A stretch of 64,000 bases of DNA from Rheinheimera sp. (GCF_030690345.1 NZ_JAUYGV010000007.1:620001-684000); one strand, 5' to 3'. Numbered from the stretch's first letter, positions 1 to 8,824 are shown. Numbers and translations are program-made. Notes: generated by a model not told the origin, from the letters alone.

Positions 1-583
1 GTATCAACTGTGATTGACTGCCGTTGCTGAAAACTTGCGTGGTAAACTCGCCGGCCTTTTGCATTTGTTCACGTTTTCGCTTCAATGTGTTGAGCAAGCG
101 AGGAGGGCGTAGAGCCCAATATTGCTGTATGTCTGTAATATTATTGTGATACCAATTGACAGAGTGTTGATAACGGTGGCCGGTAAAACCTATCTGCTTA
201 AAAGCGTTAAGCCAATCAGTTGCTTGCTGCTCGTAAATTGGTGATATGTTGATGCTGTCATAACCTTTAAGCAGTTCAACTGTATTATCGCAAAGTTCAT
301 CTGCGCCAATGGTTTCAGATAATTCACTGTTGACCAAGCCATAAACAGGCGAATAATAGTTACTCATACTTAGTAAACTGCGGATCTGAAAAGCTTTCTG
401 ATTATCTGTTGGGCTCAATAAAGGAAGTACTTTGGCCTTAGGCTGCTGTGTCAATGGCAACCAAATGACGGAACTGTCGGTTACGATATGTTGCTCAAAA
501 TGTTCAAACCACTGCTGCCGGGTAAAAAATGGTGTGGTGTCTTGAATATCAGATGCTTGCGGTTGTTCAGTTTGCATTTCCAT
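1..583 (-). CDS. FemAB/GNAT-like acyltransferase, C-terminus cut by window edge
   Basis: An open frame read leftward from an ATG at 583 runs off the window start with no stop, so about 194 N-terminal residues are visible. The start lies directly after the TAG stop of the neighbouring gene, so the two are probably translationally coupled. The visible part has no signal peptide. A stretch around residues 155-180 (YWALRPPRLLNTLKRKREQM) resembles the 'W..RP..L...LKRK' signature that opens the GNAT core in BioF2-like acetyltransferases (Acetyltransf_6), and the next gene has a matching stretch. By family, such proteins transfer acyl or aminoacyl groups, here plausibly onto a surface polysaccharide; the substrate cannot be read. 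A second ATG two codons downstream is an alternative start. Being incomplete, the assignment rests on the N-terminal half and the neighbours. Confidence 0.7.
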   Translation of the reverse strand, partial: MEMQTEQPQASDIQDTTPFFTRQQWFEHFEQHIVTDSSVIWLPLTQQPKAKVLPLLSPTDNQKAFQIRSLLSMSNYYSPVYGLVNSELSETIGADELCDNTVELLKGYDSINISPIYEQQATDWLNAFKQIGFTGHRYQHSVNWYHNNITDIQQYWALRPPRLLNTLKRKREQMQKAGEFTTQVFSNGSQSQLI

Positions 584-1636
584 CTAGTCAACGCTCACTT
601 CAGTCTGTTTTCTTTTCATGCGCATTTTCGTGTGTGACAAAAATGACAGCGCTATACCAGGTAAATTTGCGGAGTAGATGCTGGTATTAAACATTGGCCG
701 CTGCTCAGTGGCCCACTCTATTTGTTCGGCAGATGCGTTGGTGTAGAAATCAATTGTGCTGATATCAGTGCGTTCAAATCCCCACCGGATCAGCTCTTTC
801 AGTAGTAAGCGGCCAACCGCATATCTTTTGTATGCTTCATCAAAGGAGGTCTTTAATGCGATTAGAAGACCGTTGTGAAAGCAGCAAAGTCGTGATGCGA
901 TAAGCTGTTCACCAATATACATTTCAATAACCAAAGCTGATTGTTGCTGAGCTTGAAGCGTAAGAAACTGGCGGTAGAATTGCCCCTGGTAATTGCTCGG
1001 ATGTAACGCTGTTCCCTGTTTACCCTTCCAGCCTTTTGATTCCAGCATGCCATAGCGGTCAACCGCATTTTGTACATCCTGTACTGACGTCAGGTGTGAA
1101 AAGCGAACTGCGCCTTGTTCTTCCTCAAAGCGATTTTGGTAGCGTTTCACATTTGCTTTAAGCTTTTTCGGTCGCTCACTCCAGTACTGCCCGAAGTCTG
1201 AAGTCACGTCTATTCTGATATTTGTTGCTTTGGCGGTAAGGTCTTTCCTGGACTGAAGCGCAATAATATTCTGATGTTCAGCAGGATCCAAACTGATAAA
1301 GTCTATGCGATAACAAAGGCCAGGCAATAATTTGAACAATTGTTGAAGTGATAATTGACAGTCGGGTGCGATGACAAGTAATGCCAGTGTAGCTTGGCTG
1401 GGTTTAAATATTTGCCATATACCAGTTTGACTCTTTTCCAGCAGTAGCATGGCTGAACTGCGGTGACCATCTTTTGCAACAGCGACAAATAAGTTTGGTT
1501 TAACGTACTGACACAATAAAGAAATAAAACTGCTGCTGAGCAATGGATTACCGTTATGCCATTGCTCATTTATGTAATCCCAATCAAACCAGAGGTTTGC
1601 GGGATAATCAGCTTGTGAAAAAACCTGCCACTGCAT
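584..1636 (-). CDS. FemAB/BioF2-like GNAT acyltransferase
   Basis: A 350-residue protein. The core contains the BioF2-like acetyltransferase signatures YWSERPKKLKANVKRYQNRF (about residues 149-168), ESKGWKGKQGTAL, and a C-terminal LKTSFDEAYKRYAVGRLL block typical of the second half of the FemAB/GNAT fold. By family it should transfer an acyl group from a thioester or aminoacyl donor, and in this locus a sugar amine or hydroxyl of the exopolysaccharide is the likely acceptor (inference). I chose the ATG at 1636 because its N-terminus (MQWQVFSQ) resembles relatives and it lies just after the deacetylase stop. An upstream in-frame ATG at 1657 overlaps the previous gene by 17 bases, and neither start has a convincing ribosome site. 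Its stop abuts the start of another protein of the same type, so this is one of three FemAB-like genes in the locus. Confidence 0.75.
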   Translation of the reverse strand: MQWQVFSQADYPANLWFDWDYINEQWHNGNPLLSSSFISLLCQYVKPNLFVAVAKDGHRSSAMLLLEKSQTGIWQIFKPSQATLALLVIAPDCQLSLQQLFKLLPGLCYRIDFISLDPAEHQNIIALQSRKDLTAKATNIRIDVTSDFGQYWSERPKKLKANVKRYQNRFEEEQGAVRFSHLTSVQDVQNAVDRYGMLESKGWKGKQGTALHPSNYQGQFYRQFLTLQAQQQSALVIEMYIGEQLIASRLCCFHNGLLIALKTSFDEAYKRYAVGRLLLKELIRWGFERTDISTIDFYTNASAEQIEWATEQRPMFNTSIYSANLPGIALSFLSHTKMRMKRKQTEVSVD

Positions 1637-1640
1637 CAAA

Positions 1641-2576
1641 TTAAAACCCGCTGGCATTTTTAATTAGCCGTAAATGAAAATGACCGGCAGTTTTGTCCCA
1701 AGGGGTAAAACGCTTTAGCTGATAACGCGATGTATCTGCAGTTGATATACCCCAATCGGTGGTTACCGCGCTGACAAAGCCGTTACTTTCCACCAACTTC
1801 ACCGTTATATCGTCAAAGTCGGTGTTTTTTGCACCGTTGGGGTAGGCAAAGTGCTGCACGGGGCTGCCCAGCCAGCTTTCCAGTTGTTGTTTTGATTGGT
1901 TGATTTCCTGCCGCTGCTGCTGTTCCGGTATTACTTTTAAAATAGGATGATTAACGGTATGGGCACCAATAGTCACGCCGCAATCTGCCAACTGCTTAAT
2001 TTGCGCCGGCGACATCATTAATGCAGCTTGCTCGTCTGCATTATTTTGCCGGTAAAACTGGTCAATTTTATCCAGCCGTTGCGCTAACGGCAGATATTTC
2101 AGCTGTTTCAACCATTGCTGCGCTTTGTTGCGTCTGTCCTGCCAATCGCCCAGTTGCACCTGCTCATCGTCCAGCTGCAATTGTTGCCGGCTTTGCGCAG
2201 CAAATAAATGAATTAACCGGTCATTCCACATATTGCGGCCGGTGCTAAAAGCCGTGGCAATGTACACCGTGGCCGGGATGGCATATTTAGCCAATATCGG
2301 CTGCGCGACAGTAAGATTATTCAGATAGCCATCATCAAAGGTTACGCAAACCGCATTGGGCGGCAGGGTATTATGCTTAAGGTGATGCAACGCCTGATCC
2401 AGCGACAACGGCGTAAAGTACTGTTGTAGCAGGCGCATTTGCCAGTCGAACATCTGCGCCGTTGGTTCAGTCGGCCGCATAGGGTCAAATTCGCTTAGCA
2501 CCTGATGGTAAATCAGTATACTCAGCTTGCCACGGCTTGTGAGTTGCCCGGCTAATTGCAGCATTTTATGCAACAT
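1641..2576 (-). CDS. Polysaccharide deacetylase (NodB-type)
   Basis: A 311-residue protein of the NodB/CE4 family, metal-dependent enzymes that remove N- or O-acetyl groups from polysaccharides. Visible family motifs are TFDDG (about residues 79-83, motif 1 with the catalytic and metal aspartates) and HTVNH (about 206-210, the metal-binding HxxxH motif). There is no signal peptide or membrane segment, so a cytoplasmic or periplasm-facing role cannot be told. I chose ATG 2576 over the upstream GTG 2582 because GAGAG lies five bases before it. The start overlaps the end of the asparagine-synthase-like gene, giving tight coupling. It differs from the XrtA-type deacetylase at 22133-22987, so the locus has two deacetylases of distinct subtypes that may act on different sugars or at different stages. 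Confidence 0.85.
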   Translation of the reverse strand: MLHKMLQLAGQLTSRGKLSILIYHQVLSEFDPMRPTEPTAQMFDWQMRLLQQYFTPLSLDQALHHLKHNTLPPNAVCVTFDDGYLNNLTVAQPILAKYAIPATVYIATAFSTGRNMWNDRLIHLFAAQSRQQLQLDDEQVQLGDWQDRRNKAQQWLKQLKYLPLAQRLDKIDQFYRQNNADEQAALMMSPAQIKQLADCGVTIGAHTVNHPILKVIPEQQQRQEINQSKQQLESWLGSPVQHFAYPNGAKNTDFDDITVKLVESNGFVSAVTTDWGISTADTSRYQLKRFTPWDKTAGHFHLRLIKNASGF

Positions 2577-4356
2577 AAGCACTCTCGTGTTGCTGTAGCC
2601 ATAACTCTATCACCACGATAATCCACACCAGTTCGCCGTAGTAGCCGGAATGACCACTTTGAAAGGTTGCAATAACCAGTTCGATGAAATCGGTTTGTAA
2701 AACTTGCCGTTGCTTAAATTGCTGTAATGCCTGCAGCGCAATCTGTTGCAGTTCGGTGTTTCTTTTCATCCAAACACCAAACGGCAGGCCAAAGCCATGC
2801 TTAGTTTTATTTAAGGTGCCATCGGGTAAAAAGCCACGGAAGCTGTTTTTATAAAAGCTGCGCAATGTGCCGCCAGCCAGTTTAAGTTCGGTAGGTACGG
2901 TGCAACTAAAGTCGACAACCTCTTTTTCAAACAACGGGTAGCGTACCTCTACACCGGCTTTTTTACACATGCCAGATACTTTAACCAAGTCATTGTCGCA
3001 AAGCGTGAATTTCCAGTCGAGATACATCATTTTATCTACCAGATAGTCAGATTTGCATTGCAGGAAACGCTGCTGTTGCTGCTGTAATGGTAGTTCGGGG
3101 TTAATGCCGGCATAAAACGCTGTGGTGAACATGTCACTACCGTTGAACCGGTTAAGAAAGTTATAGCTCTCCAGGCGGTCGGGCATTGGCATCTTGGCCT
3201 GGTTGATATAGCTGTGGGCTTTTTTCAGTAGCGGCAGCTTTGCTGCCAGCGGGTTGTAAAAGCTTATATCCAGCAATTTTTGCAAGGCATCGGGTAACTG
3301 ATGATAGCGCTCAAACACTAACTGTTTAACATAGCGCTCGTTACCGGCAAATATTTCATCGCCGCCGTCGCCTGCCAGCATCACCTTGATACCATCTTGT
3401 GCAGCGACTTTGGCACAAATATAGGCTGCCATAGCGGAGGAGTTACCAAAGGGTTCGGTAAAACTTGCTGCGACCGAAGAAAAGTTCTCTGCAATATCTG
3501 CAGGTTGTAAATAGTGCACTTTATGTTCGGTGTTAAAATGCCGCGCTGTCAGCAGTGCATATTCGGTTTCGTCATAACCCTGCGCATCAAAACCGATGGA
3601 GTAGGTTTTGGCTTCTGTACTGTGCCTGGCCAACATTCCGGCTACGGTTGAACTATCAAGACCTCCACTTAAAAAAGCCGCGCAATTAGTGCTGATATTG
3701 CGCCGTACTGCAGTTGATATCACTTCACGACAGCGTTGCTGTAATTGTGCTTCAGTGTCGTTAGCTTGCGTAAAGTCGGGCTGGTAGTAGTTTTCAATAC
3801 GGCCATTACCCGGTTGGCTCAAATCAGCGCAGCTGCCCGGAGGCATTTTCAGTACCTCAGCGTATAGCGACAGGGGAGATGGAATGCAGTGAAAATACAT
3901 ATAGTTATATATGGCTTGTGGGCTGATGCTAAGCGCGGCATCTTGCTGACGAATAAGCTGCACATCGTCGCTGATATAGCAGCTTTGGCTGTTATGTTGT
4001 TTGATATAGCAGGGCACAGAGCCAACATGATCGTTCACTACCTGCACGGTGCCTTGTTTTTTGTCGAAAATAACCAGCAGAAAAAAGCCGGCTATAGCAT
4101 TAAAAAATGCAGCCGGTGTTTGCCGGTATTGCGTTAAAAACCACACTGCGCCGTTTTGCTGCAGCTTGTCCTGAAAATAATCTTGCTGATAGGGCCGCAA
4201 ACGGCCAAGCAGTGCAATAACAGCATTGTCATCCTCTGCCAGATGCCATGTGCTGTCACTGAGCAGTGTTACCTTACGGTTGGCGGTTTCAAGTGTAACT
4301 GCAGCACTTGCCTGTGCTGAATCGCTTTGAGCTGCAACAGTTATTTTCCAGGTCAT
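2566..4356 (-). CDS. Asparagine-synthase-like protein lacking the glutaminase cysteine
   Basis: A 596-residue protein with the two-domain layout of class B asparagine synthetases. The C-terminal ATP-pyrophosphatase domain is intact, with SGGLDSS at residues 230-236 and the DGGDEIF block further on. The N-terminal domain starts MTWKITV, without the Cys2 that acts as nucleophile in the glutaminase half, although the fold seems retained (NAIAGFFLLVIFDKK, VNDHVGSVPCYI). The protein should therefore activate a carboxylate with ATP but not release ammonia from glutamine itself. It could use free ammonia or another amine, as beta-lactam-synthetase-like members do. Contrast the homologue at 15344-17254, which keeps Cys2. 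It sits between a glycosyltransferase and a deacetylase with short gaps or overlap, so amidation or ligation on a sugar acid of the exopolysaccharide is a reasonable but unproven role. Confidence 0.8.
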   Translation of the reverse strand: MTWKITVAAQSDSAQASAAVTLETANRKVTLLSDSTWHLAEDDNAVIALLGRLRPYQQDYFQDKLQQNGAVWFLTQYRQTPAAFFNAIAGFFLLVIFDKKQGTVQVVNDHVGSVPCYIKQHNSQSCYISDDVQLIRQQDAALSISPQAIYNYMYFHCIPSPLSLYAEVLKMPPGSCADLSQPGNGRIENYYQPDFTQANDTEAQLQQRCREVISTAVRRNISTNCAAFLSGGLDSSTVAGMLARHSTEAKTYSIGFDAQGYDETEYALLTARHFNTEHKVHYLQPADIAENFSSVAASFTEPFGNSSAMAAYICAKVAAQDGIKVMLAGDGGDEIFAGNERYVKQLVFERYHQLPDALQKLLDISFYNPLAAKLPLLKKAHSYINQAKMPMPDRLESYNFLNRFNGSDMFTTAFYAGINPELPLQQQQQRFLQCKSDYLVDKMMYLDWKFTLCDNDLVKVSGMCKKAGVEVRYPLFEKEVVDFSCTVPTELKLAGGTLRSFYKNSFRGFLPDGTLNKTKHGFGLPFGVWMKRNTELQQIALQALQQFKQRQVLQTDFIELVIATFQSGHSGYYGELVWIIVVIELWLQQHESAYVA

Positions 4357-4377
4357 TTACTCATCCGTCCGTGTTTA

Positions 4378-5619
4378 TCAGCTTAAATTTTGCGTCAATT
4401 TTAATAACTGCTCTGCCTGATAATCGCGGGAAAATCGGGCAATTTCCTCATCTGCTAAATAGCGGTAACTACTACTTTGCAGATTGCTGATGAGTTTAAT
4501 TAAAGCGCTCACTATGGCATCGGCATCATTCATCGGCGCCAATTCTGCAACACCGCTTTGCTTGATCAGTGCAGCGGTATCGCCGGCCGCATCTGTCAGG
4601 GCCAGCACAGGTTTGCGGGCGCGGATATATTCATAAGCTTTTGCCGGCGTTTGGTAATTGCAATTGTCTGCCTGCATTAACAACAGCGCATCGGCGCTTA
4701 ACATTTCCTCCAGCGCTTCAACATAATTCAGTGGCGGTGCCAGCTGCACTATATCGCTGATCTGCAGTTGCTCCAGCATAGGCTGGTACAATGCGTCATG
4801 ACCGCTGCTGCGCAAAATAACCTTTAGTTGGCCGGCACATTCCGGTTGTTGCTGTTTTAACTGCTGTAATGCAGCAAAAAAGGCAGACGGATCACGCTCG
4901 TAGGGGTAAATGGTGCCGCTGTGCAACAAGGTAAATTGCGTGGTAGCGGCTTTATCCGGTTGTGGTTTAACCAGGTTAAATAAGGTTTCATCAAAGCCAT
5001 TGGGCAGTACCTGCCATACGCTGTCGTCTACCTGCGGATACCGTGCCTGATACAGTGCTTTGGCGCCCGGGCTGGTAAAAATAATATGCTTGCAGTGTTG
5101 TACGGCTTTTCGTTCAATCCAGCCGAAAACACGCCTTAGGCGCGGCGTAGACGGGTAGTCCTCCTGCAACATAGGGTCGCGAAAATCGGCAATCCAGGCA
5201 ACGCCGGTTAGTTTGTGTAATAAGTAGCCGATAATGTGTGCCGAAGCTATAGGGTAAGTGCTGATAATAATGTCGGCTTTATGGCGGCGAATATGGCGCC
5301 AGCCACGCCACACTGCGCCGAAAATCCAGCTTTGCCAACGGTCAGGCAAGGCCATTGCACTTAAATAGCGACCGCGCACTGAGAAATGCCTGGCAGTGTC
5401 GCGTGCATAGGCCCGTAGCACTGTAATATTGTCCGGAATAAGCTTGTGGTTGTCGTGGCTTAATGCGGCGTACGCCGGATAGGTTGCTGTAAGCACCGTC
5501 ACATCCTGGCCGTGGCTGGCTAAGTAACGGCAAAAGCTTAATGTGCGGTGCACACCGCTGCTTACCTGAATGGGTGGAAAGTGATAAGCGATATAGAGAA
5601 TTTTTTGTTTCACAAACAT
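4378..5619 (-). CDS. Glycosyltransferase, GT4-like
   Basis: A 413-residue GT-B fold glycosyltransferase. The N-terminus ILYIAYHFPPIQVSSGVHRT is the typical GT4 opening with the donor/acceptor glycine loop. The C-terminal half has a nucleotide-sugar region (LLHSGTIYPYERDPSAFF) and the PAKAYEYIRARKPVLAL segment, matching the conserved 'K..EY...KPV' block. It is the first gene of the second, leftmost stretch of the exopolysaccharide operon. It starts at ATG 5619 beside a 161-base divergent gap shared with the TPR gene, so it probably has its own promoter. The sugar transferred cannot be predicted. Confidence 0.85.
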   Translation of the reverse strand: MFVKQKILYIAYHFPPIQVSSGVHRTLSFCRYLASHGQDVTVLTATYPAYAALSHDNHKLIPDNITVLRAYARDTARHFSVRGRYLSAMALPDRWQSWIFGAVWRGWRHIRRHKADIIISTYPIASAHIIGYLLHKLTGVAWIADFRDPMLQEDYPSTPRLRRVFGWIERKAVQHCKHIIFTSPGAKALYQARYPQVDDSVWQVLPNGFDETLFNLVKPQPDKAATTQFTLLHSGTIYPYERDPSAFFAALQQLKQQQPECAGQLKVILRSSGHDALYQPMLEQLQISDIVQLAPPLNYVEALEEMLSADALLLMQADNCNYQTPAKAYEYIRARKPVLALTDAAGDTAALIKQSGVAELAPMNDADAIVSALIKLISNLQSSSYRYLADEEIARFSRDYQAEQLLKLTQNLS

Positions 5620-5780
5620 TCCGTGTTTGTAGCTTTGTTAATGGTACATTTAAACGTGTTATGCACTGAAGTGCAATATCTCGATCAGATTGCTGCGGCG
5701 AAACGCAGATTAAAGCACTGGACGTAGCCGTTTATCGCGGACTACACTAACGCAGTGTTTTAGTAAAGCAAGGAGTGCTT
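5620..5780. promoter_or_regulatory. Divergent intergenic region with inverted repeat
   Basis: This 161-base gap separates a leftward glycosyltransferase from a rightward TPR gene, so it must hold promoters for both. It contains the inverted repeat TGCACTGAAGTGCA at 5662-5675 (five-base arms around TGAA), a possible operator or small hairpin. I saw no convincing sigma-70 pair and no -24/-12 sigma-54 element. The strongest site is the ribosome-binding AAGGAG at 5770-5775 for the TPR gene. Confidence 0.4.
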
Positions 5781-6425
5781 ATGAAATCAGTGTATTTGGG
5801 AGTTTTAGCCGCAGTACTGTTGTTGTCCTTGCCGGTCCAAGCCCAGCGTAATAATACCACCTGTGGTATTGCGCAGGGGCAGCCGCTGAGTAATGCTTAT
5901 GGCCCCTGGGACTTCACCAATCCCGGGCACAGCAGAAGACTACCTATCGTTATAAATGCTCACTTTACCGGTAAGGTGGAACAACTGATAGGGGGGGAAA
6001 ACGGAACTTTGCTGGGTGACATTGATTACACCTTAAGAGCTATTCCAAATTATCACCGTGCGCTGAATGCCATCGGCAAATATTACCGTCTGAACCCTCC
6101 AACTGCCGAAAGTGGTGTGCCGTATTACTCTGCTGATTGCTATTTTAAGCGGGCTATTTATTTTCAGCCGGCGGATATCGTGTCGCGCATGCTGTATGGC
6201 ATGCACCTGCATTTGTCAGGCAAACTTCAAGAAGCAGAGAAAGTCTATTTAACCGCTGTTGCCATGAGCAGCAATTATGCTGAGCTGCATTACAATCTGG
6301 GTTTGTTATACGTGGATATGAAAAACCTGGAAAAAGCCGCAGAGCATGCAAAAATTGCTTATGGCTTACAGTACCCGTTAAAAGGTCTGGAAAACAAAAT
6401 AGTTAAAGCCGGTGGCAAACTATAA
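5781..6425 (+). CDS. Exported TPR-containing protein
   Basis: A 214-residue protein with a signal peptide (hydrophobic core LGVLAAVLLLSLP, likely cut after AQA). A conserved-looking region follows (TCGIAQGQPLSNAYGPWDFT, then DYTLRAIPNYHRALNAI), and two or more TPR-like helices close the protein (residues about 130-200: ADIVSRMLYGMHLHLSGKLQ, AELHYNLGLLYVDMKNLEKA). I recall similar proteins near polysaccharide loci of marine gammaproteobacteria, often under misleading names, but know of no function. The start is ATG 5781, placed five bases after AAGGAG; an in-frame GTG six bases earlier overlaps that site and is unlikely. It is transcribed against the whole surrounding operon and ends two bases before the stop of the opposing glycosyltransferase. 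A periplasmic scaffold for assembly or export is only a guess. Confidence 0.75.
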   Translation: MKSVYLGVLAAVLLLSLPVQAQRNNTTCGIAQGQPLSNAYGPWDFTNPGHSRRLPIVINAHFTGKVEQLIGGENGTLLGDIDYTLRAIPNYHRALNAIGKYYRLNPPTAESGVPYYSADCYFKRAIYFQPADIVSRMLYGMHLHLSGKLQEAEKVYLTAVAMSSNYAELHYNLGLLYVDMKNLEKAAEHAKIAYGLQYPLKGLENKIVKAGGKL

Positions 6426-6427
6426 TT

Positions 6428-7549
6428 TTACGTAAGACCTGGCGTATTGAGGATCTGCATAACACGTATATCCCAGGTGTTTTGCCGCGCTACAGCCTGA
6501 CGGGCAGCTACCTGCGCAGGCTCCGGTAAAGCACTGAGCTGTTGCTTAATTGCGCTTTGCCATTCATCAACACTGTTGGCCAATGTTAATACTGATGAAA
6601 ATGGGATTACCGCATCTAACGGTGCGCTAATCACCGGCTTACCTACAGCAAGATACTCATGCAACTTCAGTGGATAACCTGATATCGCCCAAGTGCTGCT
6701 GTCTGCTTTATAAATCATAATGTTAATATCAGCGTGTTGCATATAGGCGGCTATCGCGTTTACCGGTTTTGCGCCGGCAAAGTGCACGTTGTGCAGTGCC
6801 GACAGTGCCGACACAGTAGCGCTGCTATCCAGTTTGCCAATGCCACCAATTAAAACAAAATGCACAGTTTCCAGCCGTTTTGCCAGGGTAAGCAATAGCT
6901 CCAGGTCAACTTTTCGGTTTATCGAGCCGGTGTAAGCAACACGTGGATGCGGAATGGCATTTAAGTCATCGGGTACTGCCTGAGGGCGGGAGAACAGCTC
7001 GTAGTCAACGCCGTTGGGCAGAAAGACAATGTCTTGCCTGCCGGACAAGGTAGCCAGCCGCTGTTGGATCAGCGTAGAGGAGGCAAAAACCACATCGGCT
7101 TTGCTAAGCAGCGCCAGTTCTTTCTCTGCCAGCAGGGAGTAATCACCTTGCTTTGAGAAATCATCGTAGGCGTGATAAACCAGCTTTTGGTGGCCAATAT
7201 CGCTGATATAGTCAGCATATTCCGGGTGAAACAGATACAGGCAGGTGTTTTGCGCCGTGCTGTCGGCTGCAATGGCTCGGGCAAACTGCTTGCGTACCGC
7301 CTTGTCAATTAACGGCACTTTAGGCAGGCGCAGCATCAGCTTTGATGGACGGAACACCGTAACATTGTCGGCATAAGTGCGCTGCGAAAACAGTGGCGCT
7401 TGCTCAAAGGCATTGCTGTTACGCTGCCAGAAATACAACGGACCTGTCGAGTACGTTACCCGGTGGGTTAAACCTATGCGGCTGAACAATTGTTGCCGGT
7501 TCATCCAGGGGCCATGCCAGTGGTTAGGGGCTAAAACGATAAAGTGCAT
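6428..7549 (-). CDS. Glycosyltransferase, GT4-like
   Basis: A 373-residue GT-B glycosyltransferase. It begins HFIVLAPNHWHGPWMNRQQL and has the acceptor-domain to donor-domain transition at IPHPRVAYTGSINRKVDLEL, followed by the typical FVLIGGIG strand and PLKLHEYLAVGKPVISAP, the E-x7-E-like nucleotide-sugar block with EYLAVGKPV. It follows the next upstream gene by two bases (TAACCATG), so it belongs to the same transcript. It is the last gene before the opposing TPR gene, with which it converges at a two-base gap; no terminator fits there. Which sugar it adds is unknown. Confidence 0.85.
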   Translation of the reverse strand: MHFIVLAPNHWHGPWMNRQQLFSRIGLTHRVTYSTGPLYFWQRNSNAFEQAPLFSQRTYADNVTVFRPSKLMLRLPKVPLIDKAVRKQFARAIAADSTAQNTCLYLFHPEYADYISDIGHQKLVYHAYDDFSKQGDYSLLAEKELALLSKADVVFASSTLIQQRLATLSGRQDIVFLPNGVDYELFSRPQAVPDDLNAIPHPRVAYTGSINRKVDLELLLTLAKRLETVHFVLIGGIGKLDSSATVSALSALHNVHFAGAKPVNAIAAYMQHADINIMIYKADSSTWAISGYPLKLHEYLAVGKPVISAPLDAVIPFSSVLTLANSVDEWQSAIKQQLSALPEPAQVAARQAVARQNTWDIRVMQILNTPGLT

Positions 7550-7551
7550 GG

Positions 7552-8808
7552 TTAGCCGCGCCTCAAGGCTGATTTCAGGCTTTGCATCAGCCGGTACAAC
7601 ACCGGGCTTTGCTCCTCAAAATTATCCATCCAGCGTTGCCGTGAGGATTTAGCGTGGCGTTGAAACAAGGTTGCATCATATTTTCTTGCCTGTTGCTCTG
7701 CAGCACTGACAGAAGCAGCCGATTGTAGCGTGATCTGTGTAAGTAATTGCGCCAGTCCGGCGCTGTTGTGCTGCCAGTTAAAGTGTTTTTCAGCGTATTG
7801 TCGCGCTTGCATGGCGTATTGAGACATGTTGCCGGCATTATCAACATAGCTTTGCATGGCCGCTGCCAGTGCCGCTATGTTGACTTCACACTGTGGCCAG
7901 TAGTAGCCGTCCCAGCGTGCCCAGAGCTTATCTATTGCTACGGTGCGCCCGTTTATATCGGCAGCAACAAACTCGTTCATCGGGCCATAGTCCGGCACGA
8001 TAACCGGCAACCCGGCTGAAGCGGCTTCAAGGATAGTCAGACCAATACCATCCAGCCTTGACGGGTAGACATACACATCGCCCTTATCGTACAAACCGGG
8101 GGCCGCTACGGTACCTTCGTGAATAAACAGCTGTTGTTTGGCCACCAGGTTATCAATGTTGTCGCTGAGCTGCGGAAAGACCGTTTTAAGTGGCACCTGA
8201 CTATGTAAGTAAAGCTTTGCCTCACCGGTTAACAGCGAAAAGGCTTGCAGCAGCAAGTCGGTACCCTTGCGAAAAGGGCTCATACCGGCGGAGTGAAAAA
8301 ACGTGACACCGCTGCGGTGCGACGCAGTTTGCGGTTTGGGTAGATAAAGCGATGTATCTGTACCCCAGGGAATAAATAAACACTGCGGATGCCAGGCAAA
8401 TACACTGCGGTGCTTTTGCGTATTGCAAATTAAAAAGTCATACAACGCAAACATATCAACAGTTTGCTCAGTGTAGTAATCGATGTAGGCGCCGGTTTTG
8501 ATTTTCAGCTCACGGCATAACATGACCGGTGCCCAGATTTTTTGTTCGTTAAAAATAACCAGCTCAATGTTGTTGCTGATTAACCAACGTTGAAAATCTT
8601 CCGGGTTAATGTCAGTAAAGGCAAAGGTAGCGGGTTTTTTTGCCCAGGTTACGTAGTCCAGATCCCAATTGGGATCGCCAATAGCAAACTTCTCCCCGCC
8701 GCGGGCATAAATAAAAACATCATGCTCGCTTGCCAGCACATCCCGAAATTGTCTGGACACGTAGGCGGCGCCGCGTTCGAACCAGGTGGTTACAATGCCA
8801 ATGTTCAT
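7552..8808 (-). CDS. Glycosyltransferase, GT4-like
   Basis: A 418-residue glycosyltransferase of GT-B fold. I start it at ATG 8808, which gives the classic N-terminus MNIGIVTTWFERGAAYVSRQ and has AGG nine bases upstream; the longest frame adds 11 residues that overlap the previous gene. The C-terminal domain carries FFHSAGMSPFRKGTDLLLQA and DVYVYPSRLDGIGLTILEAA, the latter matching the conserved 'PS..EG.G...LEA' nucleotide-sugar site. The C-terminal tail (about the last 40 residues) is basic and helical. Sixteen bases separate it from the pyruvyl transferase gene, within the same operon. Confidence 0.85.
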   Translation of the reverse strand: MNIGIVTTWFERGAAYVSRQFRDVLASEHDVFIYARGGEKFAIGDPNWDLDYVTWAKKPATFAFTDINPEDFQRWLISNNIELVIFNEQKIWAPVMLCRELKIKTGAYIDYYTEQTVDMFALYDFLICNTQKHRSVFAWHPQCLFIPWGTDTSLYLPKPQTASHRSGVTFFHSAGMSPFRKGTDLLLQAFSLLTGEAKLYLHSQVPLKTVFPQLSDNIDNLVAKQQLFIHEGTVAAPGLYDKGDVYVYPSRLDGIGLTILEAASAGLPVIVPDYGPMNEFVAADINGRTVAIDKLWARWDGYYWPQCEVNIAALAAAMQSYVDNAGNMSQYAMQARQYAEKHFNWQHNSAGLAQLLTQITLQSAASVSAAEQQARKYDATLFQRHAKSSRQRWMDNFEEQSPVLYRLMQSLKSALRRG

Positions 8809-8824
8809 TGGTATCAGCCTTAAA

